Notes: generated by a model from the letters alone, not told the origin. A DNA stretch of 64,000 nucleotides from Paracoccus rhizosphaerae (GCF_026162645.1 NZ_JAOTBE010000011.1:16322-80321), one strand, 5' to 3'. Positions 24,275 to 36,187 are shown, numbered from the stretch's first letter. Numbers and translations: made by a program.

Positions 24275-27200
24275 TCATTCAGCGGCTTCACGGATGGGTG
24301 CATGGCCGCTGCGGAACTGCGCCAGCAGCTCGGCGCGCCGTTCGGCGGCGCGGGCGGCCGCCTGTTCCTTGACGGGACCGTAACCGCGCACCGACAGCGG
24401 CAGCGCCGCCAGTTCAAGCGCTACAGGCATGGTGTGGTCGGTGACCGAGGCGAAGACCTCCTCCATGTCGGCCTCGAATTCTCGGATCATGGCGCGCTCG
24501 CGCTTGCGTTCGGCGGAGTGGCCGAAAGGGTCCAGCGGCGTGCCACGCAGTCCCTTCATCGCTGCCAGCACCCGGAACGCCCGCAGCATCCAAGCCCCGA
24601 ACTCGCGCTTTCTTGGGCGGCCGTTCGAGTCGGTGCCGTTCAACATCGGCGGCGCCAGGTGCAACGACAGTTGCACGTCTCCTTCCCACTGCTCGGCCAC
24701 CTGCTGCGCCGTCGTCAGGTGCAGTCGCGCAACCTCATATTCGTCCTTGTAGGCCAGCAGCTTGTAGTAGCTTCTTGCGACTGCTTCGCGCATCGGCTCC
24801 GGGGCGCGGTCGACCAGTTGCCGGAAGCGGCGCGACAGCCGGCGACCCTGATAATCGACCAGCCGCTTGGCCCGATAGTCGACAGGATCAACGGGCATTG
24901 GTGCCACTTCGGCCGGCTTGCGAACCTGATCGGGGAAGGCCATGGCCCACCGGCCAATCTGGAAGGCGCGCTGGTTTTGCGCTACCTTGGCGCCGTTCAG
25001 GCGGATCGCCTCCATGATCGCCTGTTCGGTCAGCGGGATCAGGCCCTGCTGCCAGCAGGCGCCCAGGACCAGCATGTTGGAATAAATCGAATCGCCCAGC
25101 ATCCGCAGTGCCAGGTCGTTGGCATCGAAAAATGCCACCCGGTCCTGCAGCCGCGCCTGCAGCGACATCCGCAGGCGGTCGGACGGCACCTGGAAATCCC
25201 GGAACCGGGTGAAGTCGCCGGTGATGATCTCGTGGTCGTTGACCACGGCGCCGGTGCGTCCCTGGGTCATCAGGCCAACCGTCTTGGCGCCTGCGGTTAC
25301 CACAAGATCGCCCCCGATGACGCAGTCGGCCTCACCCACGGCGACGCGGATGGCGCTGATGTCCTCCGGGCGGTTCGCCAGGCGCAGGTGGATATGGACC
25401 GCGCCGCCTTTCTGGGCCAATCCCGCCATCTCCATCATCCCGGCACCCTTGCCGTCCATATGGGCCGCCTGCGCCAGCACCGCGCCGATGGTCACGACGC
25501 CGGTGCCGCCGACGCCAGTGATGACGACATTGTGGGTGCCGTCGATGACCGGCAAAGCGGGCGCCGGCAGGTTGGGCAGGTCAAACGCTTCGGCCTTGGG
25601 CTTGCGCAGCTTGCCGCCCTTGACGGACACGAAACTGGGGCAGAAACCCTTCACGCAGCTGTAGTCCTTGTTGCAGCTGGACTGGTCGATCTGCCGCTTG
25701 CGGCCAAGTTCAGTGTCCAGCGGCACGACAGATACGCAGTTCGACTGGACCGAGCAGTCGCCGCAGCCTTCGCAAACCTCGGGGTTGATCCAGATGCGGC
25801 GGTCGGGGTCCGGGAACTGGCCCTTCTTGCGCCGCCGCCGCTTCTCGGCCGCGCAGGTCTGAATATAGAGGATCGCGCTGACGCCCTGGGCGGTCTCCAG
25901 CTCTCGCTGGACGGCGATCATCTCGGCCCGTTCCTCGAATCGCAGGCCGGCGGGGAACTGGCCGCGGTCCACGTCCTCCTTCTCGTCATAGACGACGACC
26001 AGCGGCGCCACGCCCATCGCCTGCAGCTCGCGCGCGATCTGCGGCGCGGTCAGCCCGCCCTCGTTCGGCTGCCCGCCAGTCATCGCGACGGCGTCGTTAT
26101 AGAGGATCTTGTAGGTAATGTTGGTCCCCGCAGCCAGCGCCGCACGGATCGCCAGGATGCCGGAGTGGTTATAGGTTCCGTCGCCGAGGTTCTGGAAAAC
26201 ATGATCTCTCTTGCTGAACGGCGCCTCGCCGATCCAGTTCGCGCCCTCGCCGCCCATATGCGTGAAGCCTTCGGTTTCGCGGCCCATCCACTGCACCATG
26301 TAATGGCAGCCGATGCCTGCATAGGCGCGACTGCCCTCCGGCAGACGGGTCGAGCTGTTATGCGGGCAGCCGGAGCAGAACCAAGGCGTGCGGGTCGCGA
26401 TCTCGGGGGCGTTGTCGTTGCGGCGAACCTCGTTCAGCCGCGCCAGTCCGGCTCGCACATGCTCGGTTCCCCGGCCCTCCTCGATCAGGATGTCGCCGAT
26501 CTTCTGCGCGATCATCACCGGGTCCAGCGCATAGCGGGTCGGGAACAGCTCCTCGCCCGTGAGATCGTGCTTCCAGCCGTGGACGCGGCGGCCGCGGCGC
26601 TTGTCGAAGATTGCTTCCTTCAGCTGCACCTCGATCAGCTTGCGCTTTTCCTCGACGCAGACGATCAGCTCCAGGTCCTCGGACCATTCCTGGATCGACT
26701 TCATGTCCATGGGCCAGGTCTGCCCGACCTTGTAGGTGGTCAGGCCCAACCGCTCGGCCTCGGCCTCGTCGATGCCCAGAAGCGACAGGGCGTGGACCAG
26801 GTCCAGCCAGTTCTTGCCGGCGGCGACGAAACCGATCCGCGCACCGGGCCTGCCCCAGACGCGATGGTCGATGCGGTTCGCACGGCTGAACGCCTCGGCC
26901 GCCCACCGCTTGTGGTCGATCATCCGCGCTTCCTGCGCGACGGGCGTGTCGCCAAGCCGAATGTTCAGCCCGCCGTCGGGCATGTTGAACTGCTGCGGCT
27001 GGACGAACTGAAGCCGGTGCGGGTCGCCATCGACGACAGCCGTCGCCTCGACCGTGTCCTTCATCGTCTTCAGGCCGGTCCAGACACCGGCATAGCGTGA
27101 CAGCGCGAAACCGTATAGGCCATAGTCCAGGATCTCCTGCACGCCGGCTGGCGACAGGACAGGAATATAGGCGTCGATCATCGCCCAGTCCGACTGGTGC

Positions 27201-27667
27201 AGCACGGTCGAGCTTTCGCCCGTGTGATCGTCGCCCATGGCCATGACCACGCCGCCATGCCGTGACGATCCCGCCATGTTGGCGTGCCGCATCACGTCGC
27301 CAGTGCGGTCGACGCCGGGCCCCTTGCCGTACCACAGCGCGAAGACGCCGTCGTGGCGACCCTCGCCCCGAAGTTCCGCCTGCTGGCTGCCCCAGATCGC
27401 CGTGGCGGCAAGATCCTCGTTGAGGCCGGGCTGGAAGATGACGCCGGCCTCTGACAGCCGCTTGCCCTCGCGCATCATCTGCAGGTCGACACCGCCGAGC
27501 GGGCTGCCGCGATAGCCCGTCACCAGGCCGGCGGTATCAAGCCCTGCATGCTTGTCGCGTGCCGATTGCATCAGCATCAGGCGCACCAGTGCCTGCGTGC
27601 CATTCAAAAGAACGTGTCGCTTCGACAAGTCAAAGCGGTCGGCGAGCGTAAATTCCTGCTGGCTCAT
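24275..27667 (-). CDS. Fused indolepyruvate (2-oxoacid) ferredoxin oxidoreductase
   Basis: A 1130-residue fusion of the alpha/beta and gamma parts of 2-oxoacid:ferredoxin oxidoreductases. Order: pyrimidine-binding TPP domain (LVTGYRGSPLGGVD), TPP-binding C-domain (CSGCPHNSST, LGDGTYNHSG), a 4Fe-4S ferredoxin-like segment (CEGCGDCSVQSNC, then CVKGFCPSF) and the catalytic gamma domain (ITGVGGTGVVTIGAVLAQAA). It oxidatively decarboxylates aryl or branched 2-oxoacids to acyl-CoA. The substrate is not decidable from sequence. The divergent LysR gene 164 bases away is the natural candidate regulator. Confidence 0.92.
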   Translation of the reverse strand: MSQQEFTLADRFDLSKRHVLLNGTQALVRLMLMQSARDKHAGLDTAGLVTGYRGSPLGGVDLQMMREGKRLSEAGVIFQPGLNEDLAATAIWGSQQAELRGEGRHDGVFALWYGKGPGVDRTGDVMRHANMAGSSRHGGVVMAMGDDHTGESSTVLHQSDWAMIDAYIPVLSPAGVQEILDYGLYGFALSRYAGVWTGLKTMKDTVEATAVVDGDPHRLQFVQPQQFNMPDGGLNIRLGDTPVAQEARMIDHKRWAAEAFSRANRIDHRVWGRPGARIGFVAAGKNWLDLVHALSLLGIDEAEAERLGLTTYKVGQTWPMDMKSIQEWSEDLELIVCVEEKRKLIEVQLKEAIFDKRRGRRVHGWKHDLTGEELFPTRYALDPVMIAQKIGDILIEEGRGTEHVRAGLARLNEVRRNDNAPEIATRTPWFCSGCPHNSSTRLPEGSRAYAGIGCHYMVQWMGRETEGFTHMGGEGANWIGEAPFSKRDHVFQNLGDGTYNHSGILAIRAALAAGTNITYKILYNDAVAMTGGQPNEGGLTAPQIARELQAMGVAPLVVVYDEKEDVDRGQFPAGLRFEERAEMIAVQRELETAQGVSAILYIQTCAAEKRRRRKKGQFPDPDRRIWINPEVCEGCGDCSVQSNCVSVVPLDTELGRKRQIDQSSCNKDYSCVKGFCPSFVSVKGGKLRKPKAEAFDLPNLPAPALPVIDGTHNVVITGVGGTGVVTIGAVLAQAAHMDGKGAGMMEMAGLAQKGGAVHIHLRLANRPEDISAIRVAVGEADCVIGGDLVVTAGAKTVGLMTQGRTGAVVNDHEIITGDFTRFRDFQVPSDRLRMSLQARLQDRVAFFDANDLALRMLGDSIYSNMLVLGACWQQGLIPLTEQAIMEAIRLNGAKVAQNQRAFQIGRWAMAFPDQVRKPAEVAPMPVDPVDYRAKRLVDYQGRRLSRRFRQLVDRAPEPMREAVARSYYKLLAYKDEYEVARLHLTTAQQVAEQWEGDVQLSLHLAPPMLNGTDSNGRPRKREFGAWMLRAFRVLAAMKGLRGTPLDPFGHSAERKRERAMIREFEADMEEVFASVTDHTMPVALELAALPLSVRGYGPVKEQAAARAAERRAELLAQFRSGHAPIREAAE

Positions 27668-27831
27668 TGCTGCGTCTCCTCCTATGCCTTACGGCCCCTC
27701 AAGGGAAGTATAGGTCAGAGTAGCTGACTTACGAACAGAAAAATCTGCGCTTGACGAACACGGTTTCGGTGCGCAGGTGAAAGTCAGGTCTGCAAAATTC
27801 GCATGGCTGTTATGACAGGAATGTAACGGGG

Positions 27832-28737
27832 ATGGACTGGGACAAGCTTAGAATCTTTCACGCGGTGGCCGACGCGGGCAGCCTGACCCATGCCGGCGAC
27901 ACGTTGCACCTGTCGCAATCGGCGGTCAGCCGCCAGATCCGCGCGCTCGAGGAGTCGCTTGGCGCGACCCTGTTTCACCGCCACGCCCGCGGTCTGATTC
28001 TGACCGAGCAGGGAGAGCTGCTGTTCGAAGCCACCTCGTCCATGGCGCGCAAGCTGGACAGCGCCTCGGCCCGCATCCGCGACAGCGAGGAGAACGTCTT
28101 CGGCGAACTGAAGGTGACCGCGACGGTCGGCTTTGGCACGCTGTGGCTCGCGCCGCGGTTGGTGAAACTCTATGAGAAGTTCCCCGACCTGCGCATCGAC
28201 CTGATGCTGGAGGAGCGGGTGCTGGACCTGCCGATGCGAGAGGCCGACGTGGCGATCCGCATGAAGGAACCCAGCCAATCCGACCTGATCCGGCGGCGCC
28301 TGCTGAACATCCGCATGCGGCTTTACGCCAGCCCCGAATATCTGGCGGCGCGGGGCGTCCCGGCCACGCTGGCCGAACTGGGCAAGCACCGCCTGATCTG
28401 CCAGAAGCCCGACCTGCCGCAGGTCGCCGCGGGCGCCCGGCTGGTGCAAGAGCTGATGTCGCAGAACGTCGGATCGACGCTGACCGTGAACAACTATTTC
28501 GGCGTCCTTCAGGCCGTGCTGGCGAACCTTGGGATCGGTGTGCTTCCGGACTACCTGACGGCTGACCATCCGAACCTGGTCCGGGTCTTTCCCGACGTCG
28601 AATCTGGTGAGGTTCCCGTCTTCCTCGCCTATCCCGAGGAACTGCGTCAGACGCGGCGCGTGGCCGTTTTCCGCGACTTCGTCCTCGAGGAGATCCAGGC
28701 CTATCGCCGCTTTCAGAGCGACGCCGGAGCCGCCTGA
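27832..28737 (+). CDS. LysR family transcriptional regulator
   Basis: A 301-residue regulator with an N-terminal winged helix-turn-helix (HAVADAGSLTHAGDTLHLSQSAVSRQIRALE, residues about 10-40) and a LysR substrate-binding domain (about 90-290). Divergent orientation from the oxidoreductase gene suggests control of it and of its own expression. Inducer unknown. The start is preceded by AACGGGG. Confidence 0.9.
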   Translation: MDWDKLRIFHAVADAGSLTHAGDTLHLSQSAVSRQIRALEESLGATLFHRHARGLILTEQGELLFEATSSMARKLDSASARIRDSEENVFGELKVTATVGFGTLWLAPRLVKLYEKFPDLRIDLMLEERVLDLPMREADVAIRMKEPSQSDLIRRRLLNIRMRLYASPEYLAARGVPATLAELGKHRLICQKPDLPQVAAGARLVQELMSQNVGSTLTVNNYFGVLQAVLANLGIGVLPDYLTADHPNLVRVFPDVESGEVPVFLAYPEELRQTRRVAVFRDFVLEEIQAYRRFQSDAGAA

Positions 28738-28818
28738 CACGCGGCCGCGCCTCAACCGCTAGGTGCAGCCATTACGCCACTGCATGGCGGCTATGACATC
28801 TCGGCGGGCGCAATTGTC

Positions 28819-28847
28819 TTGAAGAGTTCACAGACTGCACATAGATC
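28819..28847 (+). promoter_or_regulatory. Sigma-70-like promoter for the candidate small RNA
   Basis: TTGAAG (28819-28824) and TAGATC (28842-28847) are separated by 17 bases, an optimal spacing. Transcription would begin close to 28853. Confidence 0.5.
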
Positions 28848-28849
28848 GG

Positions 28850-28936
28850 GCTTCGAAGGCGATGGTCCGCTTAATCGCGCATCACCTTCTACCTCCCTGT
28901 TGGACTTAGGCCGGGCCTCGTGCCCGGCTTTTTTTT
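28850..28936 (+). ncRNA. Candidate small RNA upstream of purL
   Basis: About 85 nt lie between a promoter-like pair and a strong terminator, with no reading frame. A 10-bp stem with one mismatch forms from GAAGGCGATG (28855-28864) and CATCACCTTC (28880-28889). Then comes an unpaired stretch TACCTCCCTGTTGG containing CCTCCC, complementary to Shine-Dalgarno sequences, followed by the terminator hairpin. This stem / exposed anti-SD / terminator layout is typical of trans-acting riboregulators in alphaproteobacteria. It could instead be the 3' untranslated end of the LysR mRNA. Confidence 0.55.
28910..28936 (+). terminator. Rho-independent terminator between lysR and purL
   Basis: GCCGGGC (28910-28916) pairs with GCCCGGC (28922-28928) over a five-base loop, followed by eight T bases. 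It ends the candidate small RNA and/or the LysR transcript. Confidence 0.93.
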
Positions 28937-29021
28937 GTCCGTTTCCCGCTGCCTGCGGCCTTCCCATGCGGGATGCCAGCGCCTAAAAGGCCGGTGATTT
29001 CACGCGCAGGAAGGCAGGATC

Positions 29022-31198
<2,177 letters not shown>

Positions 31199-31202
<4 letters not shown>

Positions 31203-32341
31203 GGCTCTGCGCTCCGGAAGGTTTCGCCGCGCTGATCACGGCGGCCGGACGCGGAAGCCGCGCCGGCGGCGGCCAGCCCAAGCAGTGGCGCCACCTTGCT
31301 GGACGTCCGGTTCTGGACCGGACGATCGACGCCTTTCGCGGCTTCCAGCGCATCGTCCTGGTGGTACATCCCGACGACATGGCCGAGGCGATGGCCCGCT
31401 ATGCCGGAGAGGTGACCATCGTCACCGGCGCCGACACGAGGACCGCCAGCGTCCGCGCCGGGCTGGCGGCGCTCGACGGTCAGTCAAACCATGTCCTGAT
31501 CCATGACGGCGCACGCCCCCTGGTGTCGGCCAACGTGATCCGCGGCGTCATCGACGCCTTGCAATCGGGTGCCGAGGCTGCGGCGCCGGCCCTGCCCGTC
31601 TCGGACGCGCTGTGGCGCGGGGCGCAGGGGCATGTGACGGGGACGACGCCGCGCGACGACCTTTTCCGTGCGCAAACGCCGCAGGGCTTCGTGCTGGACC
31701 GCATCATCGCCGCCCATGACCAAGGCGCCGAGGCTGCCGATGACGTCGAACTGGCCCGGCAGGCCGGGATGACGGTTGTCATCACGCCCGGCTCGGAAGA
31801 CAATCTGAAGATCACCTGGCCCGCCGATTTCGCGCGCGCCGAACGCATCCTGGGAGGTGCCATGGATATCCGCCTCGGCAACGGTTACGACGTCCACGCC
31901 TTCGGGCCGGGCGACCACGTGACGCTCTGCGGCGTCAGGATGGCGCACGACGCGGGCTTGGTCGGCCACTCCGACGCCGATGTCGGCATGCATGCGCTGA
32001 CCGACGCGATTTACGGGGCGCTGGCGCAGGGCGATATCGGACGGCATTTCCCGCCGTCGGACCCGCAGTGGAAGGGCGTCGACAGCGCGATCTTTCTGAC
32101 GCATGCTGCCGATCTCGCCCGCTCGTCCGGGTTTCGCTTTGGCAATGCCGATGTCACCCTGATCTGCGAGGCCCCAAAGATCGGCCCCCATGCGATGGCC
32201 ATGCAGGACCGCCTGTGCGCCATCATGCAGATCGAACCGGGCCGCGTCAGCGTCAAGGCCACCACGTCAGAACGTCTGGGCTTCACCGGGCGCCGCGAAG
32301 GCATTGCCGCCATCGCGACAGTGACACTCATCAAGGATTAG
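31199..32341 (+). CDS. ispDF: Bifunctional IspD/IspF enzyme of the MEP isoprenoid pathway
   Basis: A 380-residue fusion. The N-terminal 2-C-methyl-D-erythritol 4-phosphate cytidylyltransferase ([23 protein letters not shown]) spans about residues 1-220. The C-terminal 2-C-methyl-D-erythritol 2,4-cyclodiphosphate synthase ([28 protein letters not shown]) spans about 222-380. Fusions of this kind are common in alphaproteobacteria. It is coupled to purL by ATGA and precedes pgpA by three bases. Confidence 0.96.
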
Positions 32342-32344
32342 GAC

Positions 32345-32839
32345 ATGGAGCGCCTGCTCTGCATCTGGTTCGGCGCCGGGCTGCTGCGCCCCGGACCCGG
32401 CACCTGGGGATCGATCGTTGCCGTCGCGTTGGGGCTGGTCCTGCACCGCATTGGGCACTTTCCCCTGCTGGCCCTTGCGACCGGGCTGGTGATCCCCCTG
32501 GGCTTCTGGGCAGTGGGCCGGCACACCGCTGGCATGACCAATCCCGACCGCCCCGAGATCGTCATCGACGAGGTCGGCGGCCAGTGGGTGGCACTGCTGT
32601 TCCCGTCATTCGGGTTCTGGATGATGGGACTGCCCAATGAAAGCTTCCCCTATCCGGGATGGGTTGCGGCCTTCCTCTTCTTCCGCCTGTTCGACATCTG
32701 GAAGCCCGGCATCATCGGTCGAGTCGACCGGCGGCATGACGTGCGCGGCGTGATGGTCGACGACCTCTGGGCCGGGATCTTCGCGGGCCTTGCCACCATG
32801 ATGGCGGCGGCGGCGTTCCACATCCCGATGATGCTATGA
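32345..32839 (+). CDS. pgpA: Phosphatidylglycerophosphatase A
   Basis: A 164-residue inner-membrane phosphatase making phosphatidylglycerol. Family features are the N-terminal GPGTWGSIVA, PEIVIDEVGGQWVAL and FLFFRLFDIWKPG, with several membrane segments. It is preceded by AAGGATTAGGAC and overlaps cinA by ATGA. Confidence 0.92.
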   Translation: MERLLCIWFGAGLLRPGPGTWGSIVAVALGLVLHRIGHFPLLALATGLVIPLGFWAVGRHTAGMTNPDRPEIVIDEVGGQWVALLFPSFGFWMMGLPNESFPYPGWVAAFLFFRLFDIWKPGIIGRVDRRHDVRGVMVDDLWAGIFAGLATMMAAAAFHIPMML

Positions 32840-33306
32840 CCCTGGCGTCCGAGGTTCTGGACGCCGCCCGCGCACGTCGCGTGATGATCGCCACCGCCGA
32901 AAGCTGCACCGGCGGCCTGATCGCCGGCGCATTGACCGAGGTTTCTGGTTCGTCAGACGTGGTTGATCGCGGTTTCGTCACCTATTCGAACGCTGCCAAG
33001 ATGCAGATGCTGGGCGTGTCGGCCGACACGCTGTCGGACCACGGCGCCGTCAGCGAGGAGGTGGCTGCGCAAATGGCGACCGGTGCCCTGCGCCACTCGG
33101 ATGCCGGGATCGCGGTGTCGGTCACCGGCATCGCGGGACCCGGCGGGTCCGAACATAAGCCCGAGGGTCGCGTCTGCTTCGGCATTGCACAGCCCTTCGG
33201 TGTCACCACTTCGACAGTCGAGTTTGGCGCCATTGGCCGTCACCGTGTCCGTGCGGCGACGGTGGAACACGCGTTGAACCTGCTGCTGGGCGCGTTGCGG
33301 GCCTAG
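32836..33306 (+). CDS. pncC: CinA-type nicotinamide-nucleotide amidohydrolase
   Basis: A 156-residue CinA C-terminal-type protein, which deamidates nicotinamide mononucleotide in NAD recycling in characterised homologues. The signature TAESCTGGLIAGALTEVSGS is present, as is GIAGPGGS. The MoaB-like N-terminal half of full CinA is absent. It is the last gene of the purL-ispDF-pgpA run and meets ltaE tail to tail with a four-base overlap. Confidence 0.9.
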   Translation: MTLASEVLDAARARRVMIATAESCTGGLIAGALTEVSGSSDVVDRGFVTYSNAAKMQMLGVSADTLSDHGAVSEEVAAQMATGALRHSDAGIAVSVTGIAGPGGSEHKPEGRVCFGIAQPFGVTTSTVEFGAIGRHRVRAATVEHALNLLLGALRA

Positions 33307-34343
33307 CCGCGCAGGATCGCCGCCAAGGCCTCGACATCCTCATCCGGACTGTCCCAGGCACAGACAAGGCGCAACGGCACCGGGTCCATCCCCTCGGCCG
33401 ACTTGTCGGGCCAGAGGTGATAGACAGCCCCGGCCGCCCGCGCCCGCGCGTGCGTTTCGGCCGGAACGGTCGCGAAGACTGCATTGGACTGCACCGGCTG
33501 CAGCAGTTGCCCGCCCCCGGCCTCGACCGCGGCGGCCAATGTCCGGGCCTTGGCATTGGCGGCATCGGCCAAGGTCAGCCACAGCCCGTCGCTGGCCAAG
33601 GCCAGCATCTGCGCCGCCAGAAAACGGCTTTTCGAGAAGACATGGCCGGACTGCTTGCGGCGATAATCGAACGCCTCCGCCCGAGCCGGGTCGAAGAAGA
33701 TCACCGCCTCGGCGGCCATGGCGCCGTTCTTGGTGCCGCCGAAGCAGAGCGCATCGACCCCCGCCCGCCACGTCACATCCGCGGCCGAACACCCCAGTGA
33801 CGCGACTGCGTTCGCGAATCGGGCACCGTCCATGTGCAGCGGCAGCCCGGCCTCATGCGCGACCGATGCCAGCGCCGCCACGTCATCGGCAGTATACACG
33901 GTGCCCCACTCGGTCGCGTTCGTGATCGAAACCATGGCGTTTCGCCCGCCATTCAGGCCCCCGCCCGCGCCGATGCGGATGGCGTTGGACAGAACCGCTG
34001 GCAGCAGCTTGCCGCCGCTGCCTGGCAGCGTCATGAGCTTTGCGCCATGCGAGAAAAATTCGGGCGCCGCACATTCGCTGGTCTCGATATGCGCGTCCTC
34101 GTGGCAATAGATCCGCCCGAACGCGGGCGACAGCTGCGCGCAGACCAGCGCGTTGGCCGCCGTCCCGGTCGCCACGAACCGCACCACTGCATCCGGCGCG
34201 TCCAGAAGGTCGCGCATGGCGGCCTCGGCCTCGGCGGTCACGGGATCGGCGCCATAGCCCATCATCGCCCCCGAATTCGCCCGCGCCAGAGCGGCCATGA
34301 CGGCAGGATGGGCAGCATAGGCATTGTCAGAAGCGAAATTCAT
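33303..34343 (-). CDS. ltaE: Low-specificity L-threonine aldolase
   Basis: A 346-residue PLP enzyme cleaving threonine or allo-threonine to glycine and acetaldehyde. The N-terminus MNFASDNAYAAHPAVMAAL and the PLP-lysine site CFGGTKNGA are characteristic, with HMDGARFANA in the middle. The start overlaps the stop of the cysteine-cluster protein gene (ATGA). Confidence 0.92.
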   Translation of the reverse strand: MNFASDNAYAAHPAVMAALARANSGAMMGYGADPVTAEAEAAMRDLLDAPDAVVRFVATGTAANALVCAQLSPAFGRIYCHEDAHIETSECAAPEFFSHGAKLMTLPGSGGKLLPAVLSNAIRIGAGGGLNGGRNAMVSITNATEWGTVYTADDVAALASVAHEAGLPLHMDGARFANAVASLGCSAADVTWRAGVDALCFGGTKNGAMAAEAVIFFDPARAEAFDYRRKQSGHVFSKSRFLAAQMLALASDGLWLTLADAANAKARTLAAAVEAGGGQLLQPVQSNAVFATVPAETHARARAAGAVYHLWPDKSAEGMDPVPLRLVCAWDSPDEDVEALAAILRG

Positions 34344-34780
34344 GACAGGTCCTCGATGATGTGGTGTTCCCAGTCGTCTTCGCTAACCGTCACTTCGCTC
34401 ACGGTCCAGCCGCGGACGCTGGCACCCGCCTTGTGCACGCTGTCCGGATCGCCCGAGATCAGGTGATGCCAGTCGTAAAGCGGCTTGCCCTCGTGCCGCA
34501 GGCGATAGGCGCAGGTGGCCGGCAGCCACCAGGCGATCTCGCTGATCTTGGCGGGGGTCAGGACCACGCAGTCGGGGACATAGTCGTGGCGATTGGCATA
34601 GCTGCTGCAGCGGCAGGCCTCGCCATCCAGCAGCTTGCAGGCGACGCGCGTGAAGGCCAGCTCGTTCGTGTCCTCGAACTCGATCTTGTTCAGGCAGCAC
34701 TTGCCGCAACCGTCACAGAGCGCCTCCCACTCGTCGGGCGTCAAGTCGGGAAGCGGCAGTTCCCAGAAGCCCTCCCGCAT
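34340..34780 (-). CDS. YcgN family cysteine cluster protein (UPF0260)
   Basis: A 146-residue soluble protein. Eight cysteines are clustered in CDGCGKCCLNK, VACKLLDGEACRCSSY and VPDCVVLTP, fitting the zinc- or iron-sulphur-ligating UPF0260/CxxCxxCC family. Function not established. The start shares its A with the ribF stop (TGATG), so it is translationally coupled. Confidence 0.9.
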   Translation of the reverse strand: MREGFWELPLPDLTPDEWEALCDGCGKCCLNKIEFEDTNELAFTRVACKLLDGEACRCSSYANRHDYVPDCVVLTPAKISEIAWWLPATCAYRLRHEGKPLYDWHHLISGDPDSVHKAGASVRGWTVSEVTVSEDDWEHHIIEDLS

Positions 34781-35709
34781 CAGCGCCCCGCCAGCAGGCG
34801 ACGCGCATCCTGCGCGTCCTGCGCGATCTGGGCGATCAGCGTGTCGACATCGGCAAAGCTCGCCTCGTCGCGCAGAAAGTCCACCAGCGCGACCGACAGG
34901 TGCTGGCCGTATAGATCGCCTGAAAAGTCAAAGAGGTGCACCTCGAGGTTGGGTGCATTCCTGCCGAACATCGGCCGCACGCCAAGCGAGGCGACGCCCT
35001 GACAGGATAGCCGGTCGGGGCCGGTCAGTACGTCGACCAGTACCGCATAGACACCCAGACGCGGCAGGTGCAGCCCGTCCATGCGCATGTTCGCCGTGGG
35101 CCAGCCGAAGTCGCGGCCGCGCTTGTGGCCATGCACGACCTCGCCCTCGATGCGGTGCCAATGGCCCAGCATGCGTTCCGCGTCATGGGTGCGGCCGTCG
35201 GTCAGCGCCTGGCGGATGGCGGTCGAGCTGTATTCCGCCCCCGCACCACCAACCAGCGGCACGATCGTCACGCCGAAGCCCATCTGCCGGCCAAGCGCGC
35301 GCAGCGTCTCGGCGGTGCCGGCGCGGTTCTTGCCGAAGCAGAAGTCGGCGCCGACGGTGACATTGGCCACGCTCAGGCCGTCCACCAGAACCTCTTGCGC
35401 GAAGGCTTGAGGCGACAGTCCCGCCAGGACAGGGCCGAACGGCAGTTCATAGAGCTGGTCCACGCCAAGACGCGCCAGACGGTTCGCCCGCGCCTCGGCG
35501 TTCATCAGACGGAAGGGCGGCGCGTCACTTGCGAAGTACTCGCGCGGATGCGGTTCGAAGGTCAGGACGCCCAATGGCGCATCGGCCGCGTTCCGCGCCG
35601 CCTCGATGACCGCCCGGTGGCCCTTGTGGACGCCGTCGAAGTTGCCCATGGCGATCGTCGCGCCGCATGCTTCTTTCGGAAGTCCGGTCCAGTCGCGATG
35701 GATTTGCAA
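34780..35709 (-). CDS. ribF: Bifunctional riboflavin kinase / FAD synthetase
   Basis: A 309-residue enzyme making FMN and FAD. The N-terminal adenylyltransferase has MGNFDGVHKGHR and VTVGADFCFGKNRAG. The C-terminal flavokinase has GRDFGWPTANM and GVYAVLV. First gene of the ribF-ycgN-ltaE unit, downstream of the MaoC gene. Confidence 0.95.
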   Translation of the reverse strand: MQIHRDWTGLPKEACGATIAMGNFDGVHKGHRAVIEAARNAADAPLGVLTFEPHPREYFASDAPPFRLMNAEARANRLARLGVDQLYELPFGPVLAGLSPQAFAQEVLVDGLSVANVTVGADFCFGKNRAGTAETLRALGRQMGFGVTIVPLVGGAGAEYSSTAIRQALTDGRTHDAERMLGHWHRIEGEVVHGHKRGRDFGWPTANMRMDGLHLPRLGVYAVLVDVLTGPDRLSCQGVASLGVRPMFGRNAPNLEVHLFDFSGDLYGQHLSVALVDFLRDEASFADVDTLIAQIAQDAQDARRLLAGR

Positions 35710-35743
35710 TGCGCCCCCACTGGGACGCCGGTTGCACGCCCCT

Positions 35744-36187
35744 TCAGTCGAACTTGCGGCTTGGGGCCAGCACGACCGCCTCGCCTTTCAGCACGACCGT
35801 ATCACCCACGAGACACCGGGTTGCAAGCGTGACCCGCCGTTTTGCATGGTCGATCGTCTCGACGGTCACTTCCGCACGCACCAGGTCGCCCGGGCGCACT
35901 GGCGCCATGAACTTGAGCGTCTGACCCAGATAGACCGTCCCGTGCCCTGGCAGCTGTTCTCCAATCACGGCCGACACGAGGCCAGCCGTCAGCATCCCGT
36001 GAGCGATCCGACCCTCGAAGATCGTGTCCTGCGCATAATTGTCGTCCAGATGGACAGGATTGCGGTCGGTAGACACCTCGGCGAACAGTTCGATATCGCG
36101 ATCGGTAATCCGCTTCTGCAGGTAGCGCGTCATCCCGATCTCAAGATCCTCGACGACAATCGTGCCGCGGGGAAGATTATCCAGCAT
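35744..36187 (-). CDS. MaoC family dehydratase (R-specific enoyl-CoA hydratase-like)
   Basis: A 147-residue hot-dog-fold protein. The hydratase motif with catalytic Asp and His is visible as STDRNPVHLDDNYA, followed by GRIAHGMLTAG. Likely substrate is an acyl-CoA or enoyl-CoA. The start at 36187 has GGAG seven bases upstream; the GTG at 36199 lies before that site. AT-richer sequence upstream (36200-36300) probably holds its promoter. Confidence 0.88.
   Translation of the reverse strand: MLDNLPRGTIVVEDLEIGMTRYLQKRITDRDIELFAEVSTDRNPVHLDDNYAQDTIFEGRIAHGMLTAGLVSAVIGEQLPGHGTVYLGQTLKFMAPVRPGDLVRAEVTVETIDHAKRRVTLATRCLVGDTVVLKGEAVVLAPSRKFD

Noticed and set aside
24302..27100. A 932-codon open frame on the plus strand opposite the indolepyruvate oxidoreductase
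   Set aside because: The opposite strand encodes a full three-domain enzyme; this frame has no recognisable motif.
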